64,000 nucleotides of DNA from Tetrapyrgos nigripes (taxonomy: Eukaryota > Basidiomycota > Agaricomycetes > Agaricales > Campanellaceae), in NCBI GenBank assembly GCA_013368315.1, contig JAACJM010000017.1:620001-684000 (forward strand). The letters are read 5' to 3'. Shown here one piece after another: positions 31,294-44,325 of the stretch (position 1 is its first letter; each line of letters begins with the position of its first letter). Below the pieces are notes generated by a model. The model saw nothing but the letters and a program-made list of their open reading frames with translations, made no database searches and was not told where the DNA came from. The position numbers and the translations under genes were made by a program.

Positions 31294-34200
31294 TCAAACT
31301 TCAACATTCTTCACCATACTGGCCCAGTCCATGCCCATACGATGTGCCTGATTGGCACTCAGGAGAGCTGCATCGCATTCTATAGAAATACCACAGTCAT
31401 TTCCTCGATAGAATATCTCAACCTGACAGTCTCTCTGAAGCCCAGTCAGCCCATCGACGAGAGCAGTCTAGATTTAAGAAGACGTACCCTAATCTCTGGA
31501 AACAAGTTGTCATCCGGGAGCAGATGTGTCTCGTGAACATCATACGGTATCTAGTTATAGTGAGCAAGAAGATATACGGAGACTCAGGCTTAGATGACAT
31601 ACTTTCAATGGCTGGAGCACTCTAGCAGTTGGGTTTGCAGTGCTATGGGACCCACCAGGCAGCTTGAGCACGTTGACTGAGACATTAGATAGAGGTGTCC
31701 CTCCAGCCCCTACCCATTCGGATATATCACGGACATGGCTTTGTTCTACCACCGGGGATCTGCTGGCGATGTCCTTTTGGATATGACTGGCGAGGGAAAG
31801 TATGCGTGTCGACATGATGGATCTCTCAACAAGTTCCATAGGGTCAAAGTCCATCACGACATGAGTCGGAAGATAGTTGCAACACGGCACCGCAAGAGTG
31901 TCCAGGTCAGGTAAGATACCTGAGCGACCGGCATGAGATAGCAGGAACGTTGCTGAAGAGGTCGACGACCACTTCGCTTGAATGACACTCCAGCATGCCA
32001 GCAATATGGCCTGAGAAGAAAGCTGAAGTGACTGCGCACGCCTCTCCAAAACTTCCATGGAACTGACGACACCAGCCAGTTTCACGAACGTCGGCAATCG
32101 GACCGAGCTCCTAGAGCTGAGAGACGTTGGGAAAAGGCGGGTGATTTGCGAGAGGATGACAGATGATAGTGCCTGATCTTCGGCTTCCTTAGGTAGATTA
32201 TGATAAGGCAAGAGACGGAGACGAAGTTTGGAGGGGAAGACACGCTTCCAGTAAGCGGCCTGTTCGTCTTGAACCTCAGATGTACGGACAAAGAGACGCA
32301 AAAAGCCTGCCATATCGCTACCGGAAGTAGCACTTTTGCCGACGTACAGCTGCTCGAGGTCTTTGATGAGCAAAGGAAGGCTCCAGCCATCTAGAGAGGA
32401 GACGGTCAGCAAAAATACAGAGCCGTAAAGATGTAAACGAACCATATTGGACGTGGTGGAGACTGAGCAAAAAGTAGCTCGATTTCTTGCCGTGAAGCAG
32501 CGCCAATCTGACCGGAGGCTGATTCGTTGGGACTGGAGTGGATACAAGATCTCTCGCAAGTCTTTTGACTGAAGCAAGCTCGGTTTCGTCGGAAGAATCG
32601 AGCCCTGCATCCAAAACTTCCTCAATCCAAGAATAATGAAACGTCTTGAGAGTTGCAAGCACTAGCCTATAGTCCTGCTCGCCAGTTGGTAGCCAGAATG
32701 ACCGTAAGATTTCGTGTTTAAGAACGAGTTGTGACCATGCCGCTCGCAACCTGGAAGAAAGCTCGCCAGTAGATTCTTCCCGATCCAACTGGTAAGGAAA
32801 CACAACTCCTTTCGTCTTCCAAAAACTGATATCTGCCTCCATACCCGCAGACAACGGTAGGACAGAGGTCAGGTGCTCCTTGAAGCCAGGAGGTAAGAAA
32901 CGGTAAGCACCGTCAATAACGTGGGATGGAAGCTCTGCGGACGTGAATGATGGAGACTTGTGAAGCTGCACGCTGTTCTCCAATAGCGATAAAAGATCCA
33001 TGACTGTAGTGCTACGCGCTACGTCACTCGCGACGAGCGAGATATCCGCACGTCTGGCCATGGCAGCGACCTGAATAGCACAGATTGAGTCGATGCCTAT
33101 GGCAGTGAGTGGGGTGGATAAAGTGACAGATTCCGACGGTAAACCGGTAAATTCGACGAGGATTTCATGCATCCGAGTTTGTCTGGGTGTCAAGGCTTTC
33201 GGAACGGGATCATCGTGTTCCAAGTTTGTAGTTTGGGATTCTGGAGTCGCAGCGAGAGTTTGCATGAACATGTCATCGTAATTGAGGAAGGCTTGCGCAG
33301 TTGGCCTTCGAACAAGTTCTGCAAACGTCTCGTTGAACTCCGAGAGGAGGAGGACGAGCTCAGAATGTTTCATGACATTCGCTGCACAAGATGCGTAGAC
33401 ACTATACACCTTCTCAGTTTCATGTAGTTCAAGATTAAAAGCGTGCTTTGAACCGACAAAATTAGAAAATGTTGTTTTGTTGAAGTGCAAGCACTCACCT
33501 GCGTCTTGGACTCTTGTATATCGCCACGACCAACGATCTTCCAGAGCTGGTCCTCTTCAGGGGATGCGCCACCGTCAGGCTGGAATAAGAACAGCGTGTC
33601 CAATAAATTAGGAATCCCGAGTTGTCGTTGAATAGCTCGCAGTGAAGCGTGTTGCCAAGTAAGCCCGTCATTGTTCCACTCGTGCATAGAACGCATGAGC
33701 TGTTTATTCGTTTCCCCACGTGTAATTACCACTTTACACGGAATGGTATTCTGAAACGCCCATGAAAAAATGCCACTCGGAAAAGATAAGAGCACTCACA
33801 AAGACAGGACCAATAACATCATCTGCGTCTGACAACGTCCTTCCTGATACCACCTGCCCAAATACGACCTCAGGGAGGTGACTGCGACGACAGAGAATCT
33901 TTGCCCAGGCAACTTGGCCAAGACATTGAGGATGAACATGATAACGACGACAGAAACGACGTATCTCAGTAACCGAGATTTGGAGAGCGATAGATGCACG
34001 CCATGCCTTGTCTAAGGATACAGAGGGGTCACCGCTTCTCGGGAAATGCCAAGGGGTTACACCATCGAGTTTCCTCGCCCAATATCTGGCGCCTTCTTTC
34101 TCCTGCGCGAGCACAGCGTCGGCGACTTGCTGGAAAGGGACAGGAGGTGGAACGTGATCACCGTGGTATAGCTTCTTGACAACACGAAGGAGCTTGGGAA

Positions 34201-37200
34201 TAGCGATTCCATCATACAGGGCGTGATGCAGAACGACAATGAGATAGTCATTCTGCGCTGATCTATGTTGGAAGTAGATAGGGGGTCTGGCCAGACTCTC
34301 GTCTCGCTCAAAATGCAACGATGAGATAAAGTCCGTTGCAGCTGAAGGGGATAACTGTGACTCTTGAATTTCGGACCACTTGAAATCAACATCAGAGTGG
34401 ACAATTTGAGCCCACTGGCCAACGTTGGGTGCGAAGTGGAACGACGTCCGCAGAATAGACAAGCAGTGCACGGCCTGGTACCATGCCGACTTCAGTCGGC
34501 TGATGTCGGATTGTGGAAGTAACTGGAAGGTGAAAGCGTGGACGTATAAACGGCCTCCTGAATTGATGGTCTACAAACCAGTCAGTGCAATGTTTAATCT
34601 TCGTATTAGCCTCCTTTACCTGAGCCAGCATACCGGTCTGAAGAGCGGTACAACCGGTTAGCTCCAACTTGTCTACGGCACTCAATTTCAGATGCTCCAC
34701 GTCTAGTTCCTCCCACAGCCGTTTCTTCAGCTCCCCAAGCCAGACTATCGAATCGTTGACACTTTGATGGGCAGCTTCGCCAGAACTGGTGATGATTCGA
34801 CGAGATATACCACGGACGTGATCAGCTTGTACAATATCCACTGGGGTCACCTTGATCCCTTGCTGCGAGAGAAGCCGTGCCAACGCAACTGCTTTGATGG
34901 AGCTGAGCCCCAGAGAGGCGAGAGATGTCATGGGATGCAGCATAGAGGTTTCGACATGAAGGAAGTCTGCGATGGATTTCAATAACGCCGACTCGAGTCT
35001 TTTGTCTACCATGTCATGGGCATCAGGTTGTGTGTCATTGGCATCCTTCTGACTACGGTAGATAACCTCGCCGTCGATCTGAACCTGGCCGTGCAGCAAT
35101 CCCTCGATGGAAGCTTCGAGTCGGTGCAAAAAAAGCAGTAACATGCTCTGATGGCAGATCCGCTTCAACGAACAGGAGACGGGCTTCAACGTAGTCGGCG
35201 GTGGCATGCATGACTAATTCTAGTGCGAAAATGAACTGTGGTTTGTGTATCAGGAAGACTAGCAGAAACAAAGACAATCGGATCGCACCTCGGATTGGGA
35301 ACGGCTAGAAGCTATGTGCTCAATGACATTTGTCGGTTGACTCTCCGAATCGAAACGACATGATAAAAGCACCTCTACCAGATCTTGAACTCCGAGCCAC
35401 CTGTGAATACACCCGAGTGGTGTATGCTCATAGGGCAGCGTTGCGTTGATGTACTGCTGAGCAGTGTCCAATAACTTTGAAGAAGATGCACGGGCGTCTA
35501 GTGGAAGGACAGTGGGCACGACAGAAACGAGAGGGCAGATTGCTTCCTCAATGTCATTCACAGGTAGTGAACGTCCAGCACGTACAACCTAAGAGTCAAC
35601 GTCAATACACCGGATTGTTACATGGAAACTGGGACTCACGCCAAAAACGGCATTTTCCCGCCAATTAAAGACGTGACGCCCCGCCAGCGAGAAAGCAGTA
35701 GAGAAGAAGGCTTGCAGAGTGACGTGAGCAGCGTTGCAGCAGGCCTGTATATCACCAAGAGAGGTGTTGAGACTACGGGATATGAATGTCCCTTTTCCGT
35801 CAGACGGATGTCGCACAACTATTCCTTCAAGGTCCACCTCGGCAAATTGTGACCTCCAGAACTCCTCGCACTTTTGCTGATCAATGGCGGAAAGGGCCTC
35901 CAGGACTGGGATGAGGGGGACAGCATGTAGAAGAGGTAATTCCTCGTAACACCGGCGGAACTCCCGAATGATCAAGGACATAGAGTTCCCATCGTAGAGT
36001 GCATGATTGATAGAGAAGACCATGAAAGTCCCTTTTTCACTTGCATCGTAAACATTGATGAAGAACAAAGGTGTGGTGAGATCCTCAGTGACACGAATCG
36101 CTACACTCGAAGATTCCTCGCGCAAGAACCACTCTTCAAATGATTCTTGAGAAGAAAGCTGACAGGGAACCACCCTCCAGGGAAGGTCATTCACGCTATC
36201 CTTGATGACCACTTGCACCAGGGTATCATCGATGACGAATACAGTTCTGGGGGAAACGTTTCAGCTGACAACCCAGGGGAGGTGACCGTAACATACCGAA
36301 GGATCTGTTGTCGACTGACTACCTTCTGCCAGCTCTCCTTCATCCTCTCCAGGTCGATTGAGGGGTCACACCTGTACATGAAATGTTGGACATAGAGCTG
36401 AGGAGATTGCATAGAACGAAAGAGGACACCTTCTTGGACAGGGAAGGGAGGTAGAATGGACTGGATTTGGTGAGGCTCAAAGATACCCTCGGCTAAGCCG
36501 CTCCATTGCTCAGCGAAATTGATGAGCGCTTGGTCATTCCTAGCCTGAGGGACGGGTGGTGTATCGACCATTAGCGCAATATCCTCGATAACAGGTTTTC
36601 CCATTAGTTGAGCAGCAGAAACCGTAGTGGAGAACTCCTTTCGCAAGGTGCTCGCTAAAGTGGAGAATTTGAGAGAATCCAGTCCGCATTCGTAGAGGTT
36701 GGATACGGGACTCAGCGAGTAAGCAGATAAGCCAGCCAACTCAGCTACCACGTCAATTACTCGCGATTCGATTGTGGAAGGTGACCGTGCAGGCTGTGTG
36801 GAAGTAGAGGTGGTATCGGCATCGCCCTGGCGCAAAAGATCTCGAATTGGAGTGTCTTTGAAAATCTGGGCGAGAATCTTATTGTCCGTCTTTCCGTTGA
36901 TGCTGAGGGGAAGGAAGTTCATGGGCACGATATACGATGGCCGCATGTACACAGCCAACTCGCGTACAGCAGCGTCCTTCATGCTCTTCACCATGAGATC
37001 CATCTTATCGATAATGACGGGTCGCTCAGAACGCCGCTGAAGGAACGTGATTTTGGGATCTGCAATAGCCACGAAGCTGACCAGCACCTCCGTTCCGCCA
37101 AAATCAGGATGATTGCTGATCAGCGTTGAGACGTCCACCGTTTCAGAACATGCGTTGCGCAAGACGTTTGATACTCCTTCACTTTCAATTCGGACCCCAC

Positions 37201-39375
37201 GCAATTTGATCTGGGTGTCGATCCTTCCCATAATCTCGAGGGTATTGTCAGGCATCAACCGTACTGGGGAAAGGGAAACAGTCAGCGACGTTAACTGGCT
37301 TGAGTAAGAGAACATACCTAAATCGCCAGTCCTATAACACCAACATCCAGGTCGAGGCCACTCCAGAAAGACCTTTTCCGTCACCTCCGGTAGTTTGTTA
37401 TAACCACGCCCGACAAGTGGCCCCTCTACCACCAATTCACCGGGAGTTCCTCTGGGAACAACGTTCATTCGGGAGTCTACAACGTAGACTTGGCACGAAG
37501 TAAAGGGCTTCCCAATATTTTCCTTTCTGTCTCCCAGCTTGACCTGACGAGAGGTGCACCCGACCGTAGCTTCTGTTGGTCTGAAAGTCCATGAGCATAC
37601 AGAATTGATATCAACGCCAGAACTATCACTCACCCGTAAAAGTTCGCTAGAATGAGCTTGTCGTGGTTGGCCCATTTTTTCAGCAACTACATCGAGTTCG
37701 TCAGCTGTTAAGTAACAATGGATGAATGCATGCGCACATACAGAATCTGATATCTTCTCCCCACCCGAAACCAAATACTTTAATGGCAAATCGTCAGGCG
37801 ACGATAATGTCGCCTCGATCATGCTGGGAACCATTCCTAGATGCGTGATTCCCATCGAAATGATGTTTTCTTGTAGATTTGCCAACAGCTCATAACGTGG
37901 CCCGCTGACAAGACGAGTACCCAAACGCCAACTCTGACATATTTCGGAGATATGAACGTCGAAGGCGATAGCTAGAAAGGATATGTCAATCAGAGAAGAA
38001 GACTCTACAGATGTGAGAAGACATACATGCGAGCGCAAGTCGCTTATCGGTGTCGGGATTCGTCACTTCATGAGGAAAGACACACATGGCCTCTATAGCC
38101 CAATATAAGCCCCGGTGATTCAGCAAGCAGCCTTTGGGTGTTCCAGTAGTCCCTAAAAGACAGGAAAAGTTAGTAACTACGTTGCAGAGCCTCATGACTA
38201 TCGATTACACACCCGAAGTGTAAAGCAGATAAGCCAAAGAGTCCAACTCAGCCAGACAAATATCTGATCCATCCTCCTTTCCAATTTCATTCTGCACCGA
38301 AGGGTCATCAAGAACAACAGCCCGTTCCCCGAACAAATCTGCATGCTCTGCCGTGGTCAGGACGAAACGAGCTTCACTATCCTCAGCGATGAATCTTTTG
38401 CGTTCTTCTGGAAGCTCAGGGTCGACCTGAAAGAAACGAAATGAGAAGAGAGGCGATAAACTGAGTAACGAAAGTCATACCGAAACATAACATCCTCCCG
38501 ACTTGAATACGGCGGCATGAGCGACGTAAAAATGAGCGTCACGCATTCGACAAACAGCCACTTTATCCTCTTTTTGCAGTCCACGGCCGACCAGCCAGCG
38601 AGCCACACGGTTACTCCGGAGATTGAGGTGTCCATAAGTGAGGACCTCGGGTGGTTCGGCGACTGCCTTATAGACTTCATGGGCAACGGCATCTGGCCTG
38701 GACGACGCGTTCCTCCTCAGCCAAAGCAGTGTCAATTCCGCCAGCTCTCGGTTATACTCGTTTTCGTATGCAGACATGAGAGGTTGGGGAAGTTCAAGAG
38801 GAGAGGTGGACGGTTCATCGAGATGTGAAGTGATGAAGGAAAGGGTGGCAAGAACTTGCCCCAGGAAGACTTCGGCGGCGTGTAATGACATGATAGTGGA
38901 ATCGACATAGAGTTCCACTTTTGAGTCCCGTCCGACCAAAGCCATGGAACACTGAATATGTTCTGGAAACATCTTCTCCCCAAACGAATACAACAGGCAA
39001 GGGATTTTCGCTGTCCTTGAGACCCAAAATTTGACGAATGAGTCCTAGCTCTGCAGCGTCGTCTGAACGTGACTTTTCCTGTAAAGTCGTCACAAGGTCG
39101 CGAAAAGTCTGCCCATCGACGAGCTGGGCTCGGACGGAGGTGCGATGAGAGGAAGTCGCGTCGTAGAATAGAAAGTCGCGTGTGTCGAGGTAAAGGAGGA
39201 CGACTTTGAAGAAAGCAGCACGAAGAAGCGCGTCAAGTGCATAGTTCTCGGAGGAGACGTCGGGGAGCTGTTTGTGGACATGATGGGTGCCGTTTGGAGG
39301 GTGTCGAAGGCATGTACCAAGATCAGGTAGAGCTTGAAAGCTGTAGCCTGCTAGCTCCTTTGCTACACTGTCCAT
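31294..39375 (-). CDS. nps2: Hydroxamate siderophore synthetase (NRPS, A-T-C-T-C-T-C)
   Basis: The multi-exon gene starts MDSVAKELAGYSFQ and ends ASMVKNVEV. Adenylation motifs: GTTGTPKGCLLNHRG (near 38150), FDVHISE, FYGPTEATVG, YRTGDL, GRIDTQIKLRGVRIES and INGKTDNK. First carrier domain ECGLDSLKFS near 36680, first condensation domain with NHALYDG at about 36005. Second carrier GLSSIKAV near 34895, second condensation HHALYDG at about 34220. Third carrier GIDSICAI near 33085, third condensation HHVQYD-GWS split by an intron near 32390. One A domain thus serves three T-C pairs, as in basidiomycete trimeric hydroxamate synthetases (Omphalotus Fso1, Ceriporiopsis NPS2). Family knowledge suggests three N5-acyl-N5-hydroxyornithines are joined, giving basidioferrin or a ferrichrome-like product. 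The last exon was placed by an intron whose acceptor precedes RDCQVEIFYRGND. Cytosolic. Symbol given by analogy. Confidence 0.92.
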
Positions 39376-39430
39376 AGCAAAGATGAGGTGGAATGAAGCA
39401 ACTTTTCGATGACAGATTTCTCGTTGGATC

Positions 39431-39439
39431 TTATCTGAT
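39431..39439 (-). promoter_or_regulatory. Iron-responsive GATA motif upstream of the NRPS
   Basis: TTATCTGAT on the plus strand is ATCAGATAA on the coding strand, an exact match to ATCWGATAA, the site known for SreA/Urbs1-type iron repressors. It lies about 60 bp before the NRPS start codon. Confidence 0.7.
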
Positions 39440-40019
39440 TAGTCAATTGGCGAGTGGTTTGTGCCAGGTCAAACTGGTTTGGCCGGGAGAGATTTAGAGC
39501 TCAACAAGACCGATCGTCGGAAGTTCGGATCTGAAACGACAATTGGTATACCGTATGTACCCGTTCCTGGTTCAAGCGTTGACTGCTTGAACAAAAAAAG
39601 CACAGCATTACTGTGGTAGTACTCTACCTGAAATTTAGAACGTTCGAGACTATGGTCTGTTACGGAAAAATGCTTCACTCACTCGCGTAGGTCTTATTTC
39701 GGGTGGTCGTTAGCGTTCTGGTTCCACAGGGTGTATGGTGAATGGAGTGAAGAAGCCCCAATATTCAGACAGGTGCCAGAAAAGCCCATATTGCGCAAGT
39801 GTTCAGACAAAGGCCAAGGAGAATGAGGGGATAGAAAAATGAAAAGTGAAGGAAAGACTATTTCATTGTTTGCGTTTATTTTGCGATAGCTTCGTAGTGG
39901 GCACAACTTTTTTTCAACTTGCTTTGAGAAGACATCAAAGGCATGAAACAACGAAATTACCAGGTATGTAATTATAGTGAGTACCAACGAATGTCAATTT
40001 GTGCTACCATAGACTCTTC
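39440..40019. other. NRPS upstream region and monooxygenase 3' flank
   Basis: About 580 bp without a gene. It holds the upstream region of the NRPS and the 3' end of the monooxygenase gene, both on the minus strand. Apart from the GATA motif listed separately nothing is recognised. Confidence 0.5.
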
Positions 40020-41931
40020 TCAATCGTCCTGGAACAAATCCTCAACAACCTCTCCAGCCCTAGGACCCATTACACTCAACAAAGTGTCGCTCAGCCCATG
40101 CGTCGACTCCTCCATACCTTGAACATATATCTTAGCTTTCAATTCCTCATCGGCCGTCTTTCCAGAGCTAGAAGCCGACGAAAGAGGCAATAGCCTATAC
40201 TGACGAGAAATATACACCTTTTGTTCCGCCTGATCCACGTTGCCTTCTACAGTGGGCGTGGCCGGCTGTGAGGATGTGATAGGTGTGAGTGGCGAGTGAA
40301 GTCCACTGGAAGTTTCACTGATAGTCGGCGAAAGCTCGGGCATTGTGATGGAAGTAACGTCAGAAGCGATGCGAGGTGCAAACGGTACAAGTCGGACGGG
40401 TACCCGGGAGGAGCTATCGACACCAAACCTCTTGCCAAGTTGTTTGGATTGTCTGAGAAGGTCGACCCAATTTGTTCTGATATAACCAGTGGCGCAGACG
40501 ATGGCATCGTACTTGGATTCGATGACCTCCCTGGTGTGAGAGTTGACGATGGTGAATGAGAACGCGTTGGATTCGGAGTTATGATTGATGGAGATGATGG
40601 AAGAATTGGCGCAGATGTTGATTACGGGAGAAGGAGTAGACTTGTCCTGTCGACGAGCAGCGATGGCGCTGTCGACTTTCTGGTCGTAAATGATTTCGTA
40701 GAGCTGGTGTGGCGGTCAGAGTGATTTCGATGTGAAAGTCAAGAGCGAAGCCTACCTGTTCAATCGTCCTCGGGTTGACGACGGAGTAGTTGGTGCTGTT
40801 ATACTCCGCTTTGACCCGTTCTCTCCCAGATTGAGTGGACCCGAACCAAGTTTCTGTCACTGCAAAAAATGGTGATCAGCATGAATAAATAATGACGATG
40901 GTAGACATATAGACTCACCCTCGGGGTCGAATATCTCGTTAGAGAATGGTGTATCATCACTTGGCTTGAGCGAGCCTTTGCGAATGATCATATCCACCTG
41001 GTGTCCCGTCGGACTATTTCCAGTGGGGATTAACGAAAGGCAATCGCGCAAGTTAATAGCAACCTCAGCAGCCGACTGGCCGCCACCAATGACTGCGATA
41101 CGGAGAGGCTGAGGAGAAGATGGGGAAGAAATGCTCTGGAAAAGCTTGTCTCGGCAGATCCTGTACCTAGAACTGTGCATGACTGTCGAACGATCAATGA
41201 CGGATTGTTCTCTCAGTAAAGGTGCGACAACGTTTGGTATGCGTGCGCTACCCCCTGGAGAAACGATCAGGTTACCTGTAGCGAGAGTCAATGAATGACG
41301 TGATAAGTTAAGAGAAAATAACCGACGAGCTTTGTAAACATGTTCCTTTCCAGTCTCGACATTCCTGCTGGTAACAAGGATCAAACCATCGCTGTCCTCG
41401 TCGACGCCGACAACCTCCTGACCGTAATGCACGGCCACACCTTGCTGCTCAACATATCTCGCTGCCCATCCCAGATAATCAGCAAACTCTTTTCTGGAAG
41501 GTGTCGTAGAACCACGATTGATAAAGGCGGAGAGCCGATTTTGAGAATGTAGGTAGTTGAGGAAGGTAAGAGGAGACTGTGGTGAACGCAGGGTCGCAAG
41601 ATCCTTCATGAAGCTGAAACAATGTAAACACACACAAACGTCATAGAACGGAACGAGACATACCTGATCTGCATTTGTGCCCCGGGCAGCAGCATACCAG
41701 GATGCCATTGGAAAGAAGTGTTCTTCTCAAGGAAGAGAAGATTTTTGGAAGACGATTCGTTGTTTTTCTAAGTACCACTTTGTCAGAGACAAACGGTAAG
41801 GAACCGGGGACATTACGTACGAGGTCAGAGCCCCAGCGTTCAACGATCGCTCCTGCAACTGCAATGTTTGAAGGTCCAAAGCCAAGACCGACCAAGTCGT
41901 AGATAGCAGGGGAAGAGCTGTCTGAACACAT
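40020..41931 (-). CDS. omo1: L-ornithine N5-monooxygenase (SidA/Omo1 family)
   Basis: Flavin-dependent enzyme of the first committed step of hydroxamate siderophores, hydroxylating L-ornithine at N5 with NADPH and O2. Six or seven exons. The FAD-binding motif GLGFGPSNIAVAGAI stands at the N-terminus. LEKNTSFQWHPGMLLPGAQM is the substrate-pocket block typical of the family. The NADPH motif IAVIGGGQSAAEVAINLRDC lies near 41080, and DAIVCATGYIRTNWVDLL, the C-terminal ATGY motif, near 40495. YNSTNYSVVNPRTIEQ and YISRQYRLLPL also match the family. About 550 residues, a little longer than usual because of a Ser/Thr/Pro-rich insert near 40330-40240. The C-terminus lacks a peroxisomal signal, so a cytosolic place is likely. 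It is divergent from the acyltransferase, with a shared 730-bp promoter. Confidence 0.95.
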
Positions 41932-42200
41932 GTTTCGCAGGATGAAGAGCCGACGACCGACAGAAGATACGAGTGACGAAAGTCGTATACGAGGAGTCGC
42001 AGGGAGTTTATGCAGGTGGTTACAAGTTCAACTTGGAGGATTTATACCGACGTGACGTGCTGGCTCAAAGGAAACCAGTCCAATTCCAGGCAGGCCTAGG
42101 ACAATCGAATCAGCGCATCCAGGAATTAGGAACACTCCAAAATCATTTTGAGCCGTTGAAAATCGGTTAACCTAGTAGAGGACATCCTGGTGCTCGACAT

Positions 42201-42209
42201 ATCTGATAA
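42201..42209 (+). promoter_or_regulatory. Iron-responsive GATA motif, monooxygenase/acyltransferase promoter (1)
   Basis: ATCTGATAA is an exact ATCWGATAA match, 270 bp before the monooxygenase start and about 450 bp before the acyltransferase start. Confidence 0.7.
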
Positions 42210-42246
42210 GATTGATGAGCCAAGCCACCGATAATCGGCTTTCAAG

Positions 42247-42257
42247 TTATCTGATAA
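42247..42257. promoter_or_regulatory. Iron-responsive GATA motif, monooxygenase/acyltransferase promoter (2)
   Basis: TTATCTGATAA contains an exact ATCWGATAA site on each strand. A weaker third copy (ACCAGATAA) follows at about 42497. Two exact sites 48 bp apart fit a cooperative GATA-repressor target serving both divergent genes. Confidence 0.72.
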
Positions 42258-42662
42258 AAAATTGACAGGAAACTGTAGCTAACAACTCCAAACATCTCAT
42301 CGTTGCTCAGAATCCTACTTACCAGTTTGAGGGTACTACAACAGCAGACCGAATCGCTCAACTGGTTTAACATGCTGTAGCAAACTCCAGCGCGCAACAT
42401 CCACTCTTTCAGCGAGACCAAACCCTCGGTTGTCCCAACTGCATGCGGAGCCCTCAAATCGAACCAGCCCGACTCCACCTCTCACTGGTTTACTCTACCA
42501 GATAACCGAGATTTGTTCCTGGCAAGTACTGGGCCGGTCCTCGAAATTTTCAAGATCTTGTTGTGGATAAACACAAATGCGCTATACGCTGGTTGATCAT
42601 CACCGTCCGTCCTTCCGGAATCGAGTTCTTAAGGTCCTCTGACCCTTCCAGTCTTCACAAAG

Positions 42663-44036
42663 ATGTCTTCAAGCACTAAAACCTCTGGCTATGTCCGCGA
42701 AGAATACGTCGCACCTCTCGAGCAGACTTTTACGCTCCCTGACAAATCTACCGTCCGGTCTACCGAGTCAGATGGCTCAATACACGTATTCCTGAGCGGT
42801 TCTGAAACTCCCGTACTCCGCTTTACACCTCATCCATCCCGTATCTTGCGCACTAGTCCTCATGGCATCGTCAATAACAACAGGGCCGTCACTAGTCCCG
42901 CCGTCACTCTCGAATCAGCCGCTTCTTCCCCCACTGAAGTCTCAACGGACGATATCTGGTCCGCTCTCTACACACTCTGGATCCGTCGCACCGAAAATGA
43001 AGTTCTACCTATCATATTATCCTCCGCTTCCTTCACCAACGCATCCACCATCCTCACGTATCTCACTCATACCGGACTTGCTTTCTGTCCCCCGGATGCT
43101 CAGAACGAGTTCGAGTTGCTTTTCATCCGTGCTGCTTTCTGGCAAGGAGCTGGAGCACCAGTGTCCAAACACTGGCTTCGCACTATGGTCCCTCATCCCT
43201 CCATATCTTCATTCCCCTTCCCTTTCCACACCTCTTTCACCAGAGGTGAACACGTCCTCACTACCCACCCACTCCGTCCTCCGAAACCCGCCCCAGGATC
43301 AGTCATCTATTCTCGCTACATCTTCACCCTCGGCGAGCAGCTCACCTTTACTCATATCGACGCCAACAACTCCGAGCACTTTGCTGCATATACCAAATGG
43401 CAGAACTCTGAGCGGGTCAATGTCGGTTGGAGAGAAAAGGGTCCGGATGAGAAACATAGGCAATATCTTGCAGACCGGTTGGCTGACCCTCATATTATGG
43501 GGTTCATCGTCGCTTGGAACGGCGAATTTGCAGGTTACGGAGAGATGTCGTGGGTCAAAGAAGATCCAATGGGTACATATGTCGGTGGACTAGGAGATTA
43601 CGACCAAGGTATAAGACTAGACTTCGCTTTCAGTGTTTCGTTTTTGACCTCATTATATGCTGCAGGTACTCATCTCCTCATTGGTGAAGAGAAGTTCCGA
43701 GGCCGTCACAGATGTACGTGATTCTTACTGATTTTCTCGAACACAGCTGACCCCTTCCCGTATTTTCCAGTCACTGCTGTTATGACTTCCATGAAACACG
43801 CCTGCTTCCTCCGCGACCCTCGTACCGAAGTCGTCGTAGGCGAGCCCAGGGCAGATCTCCCAATTGTTCCTCGCCTGGTTGCCTATCTTCCGCAGGAGCT
43901 GAACAGAGTGCGTCACCCCTCTCTTTCTAACTCATCCCTTACTGATATATCTCAGGAATTTGAATTCCCGCACAAGCGTGCTGTTTACTTTGCATTGAGG
44001 AGGGAACGTTTCTTCCAGGCTGCAATGCTGAACTAG
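42663..44036 (+). CDS. ato1: N5-hydroxyornithine acyltransferase (GNAT, SidF/Ato1-like)
   Basis: Acylates N5-hydroxy-L-ornithine to form the iron-binding hydroxamate. Four exons, with introns near 43609-43665, 43715-43770 and 43907-43956. The N-terminal half (MSSSTKTSGYVREEYVAPLE, then DIWSALYTLWIRRTENEVLP) is the family-specific domain. The C-terminal half is the siderophore GNAT core: FTHIDANNSEHFAAYTKWQN (substrate-binding His and Asp-like residues), NVGWREKG, MGFIVAWNGEFAGYGEMSWV, LGDYDQGTHLLIGEEKFRGR (acetyl-CoA loop), and TAVMTSMKHACFLRDPRTEV-V. It ends EFEFPHKRAVYFALRRERFF-QAAMLN. No clear peroxisomal tripeptide is seen. Which acyl group it moves (acetyl, as for basidioferrin, or a longer one) cannot be read from sequence. 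Confidence 0.92.
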
Positions 44037-44325
44037 ACAAAGGTGTAAATACGTACTTGTATAGTCATTGCAAACAATCAAAAGTTATCTAGTTTCATCG
44101 AGAACATGTTCATGTGCAGTTTCTACGTAGTTATGTAGTAAGTAAGGCACTTGACAGTACAGTAAGTAGTATAACAGTGAACACTTGGTACACACTCTTG
44201 TCAGTCAAATTGAGTCAACGTCATGCAGAGTCGCCAGACTGGAGCTAGCTAGCTAGTACTCAAGACCGATGGTACTCCAGTATACAGCATGAGTAAAATA
44301 TGCAAAGTCTACGTAATTTTAGGGG
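44037..44325. other. Convergent 3' flank, no gene seen
   Basis: The acyltransferase and the ABC transporter end towards each other here. Only AT-rich 3' sequence is present. Confidence 0.5.

Noticed and set aside
42663..44036. Overlapping plus-strand 243-codon frame at 42862-43593
   Set aside because: It is a shadow of the acyltransferase gene in another frame, without family motifs.
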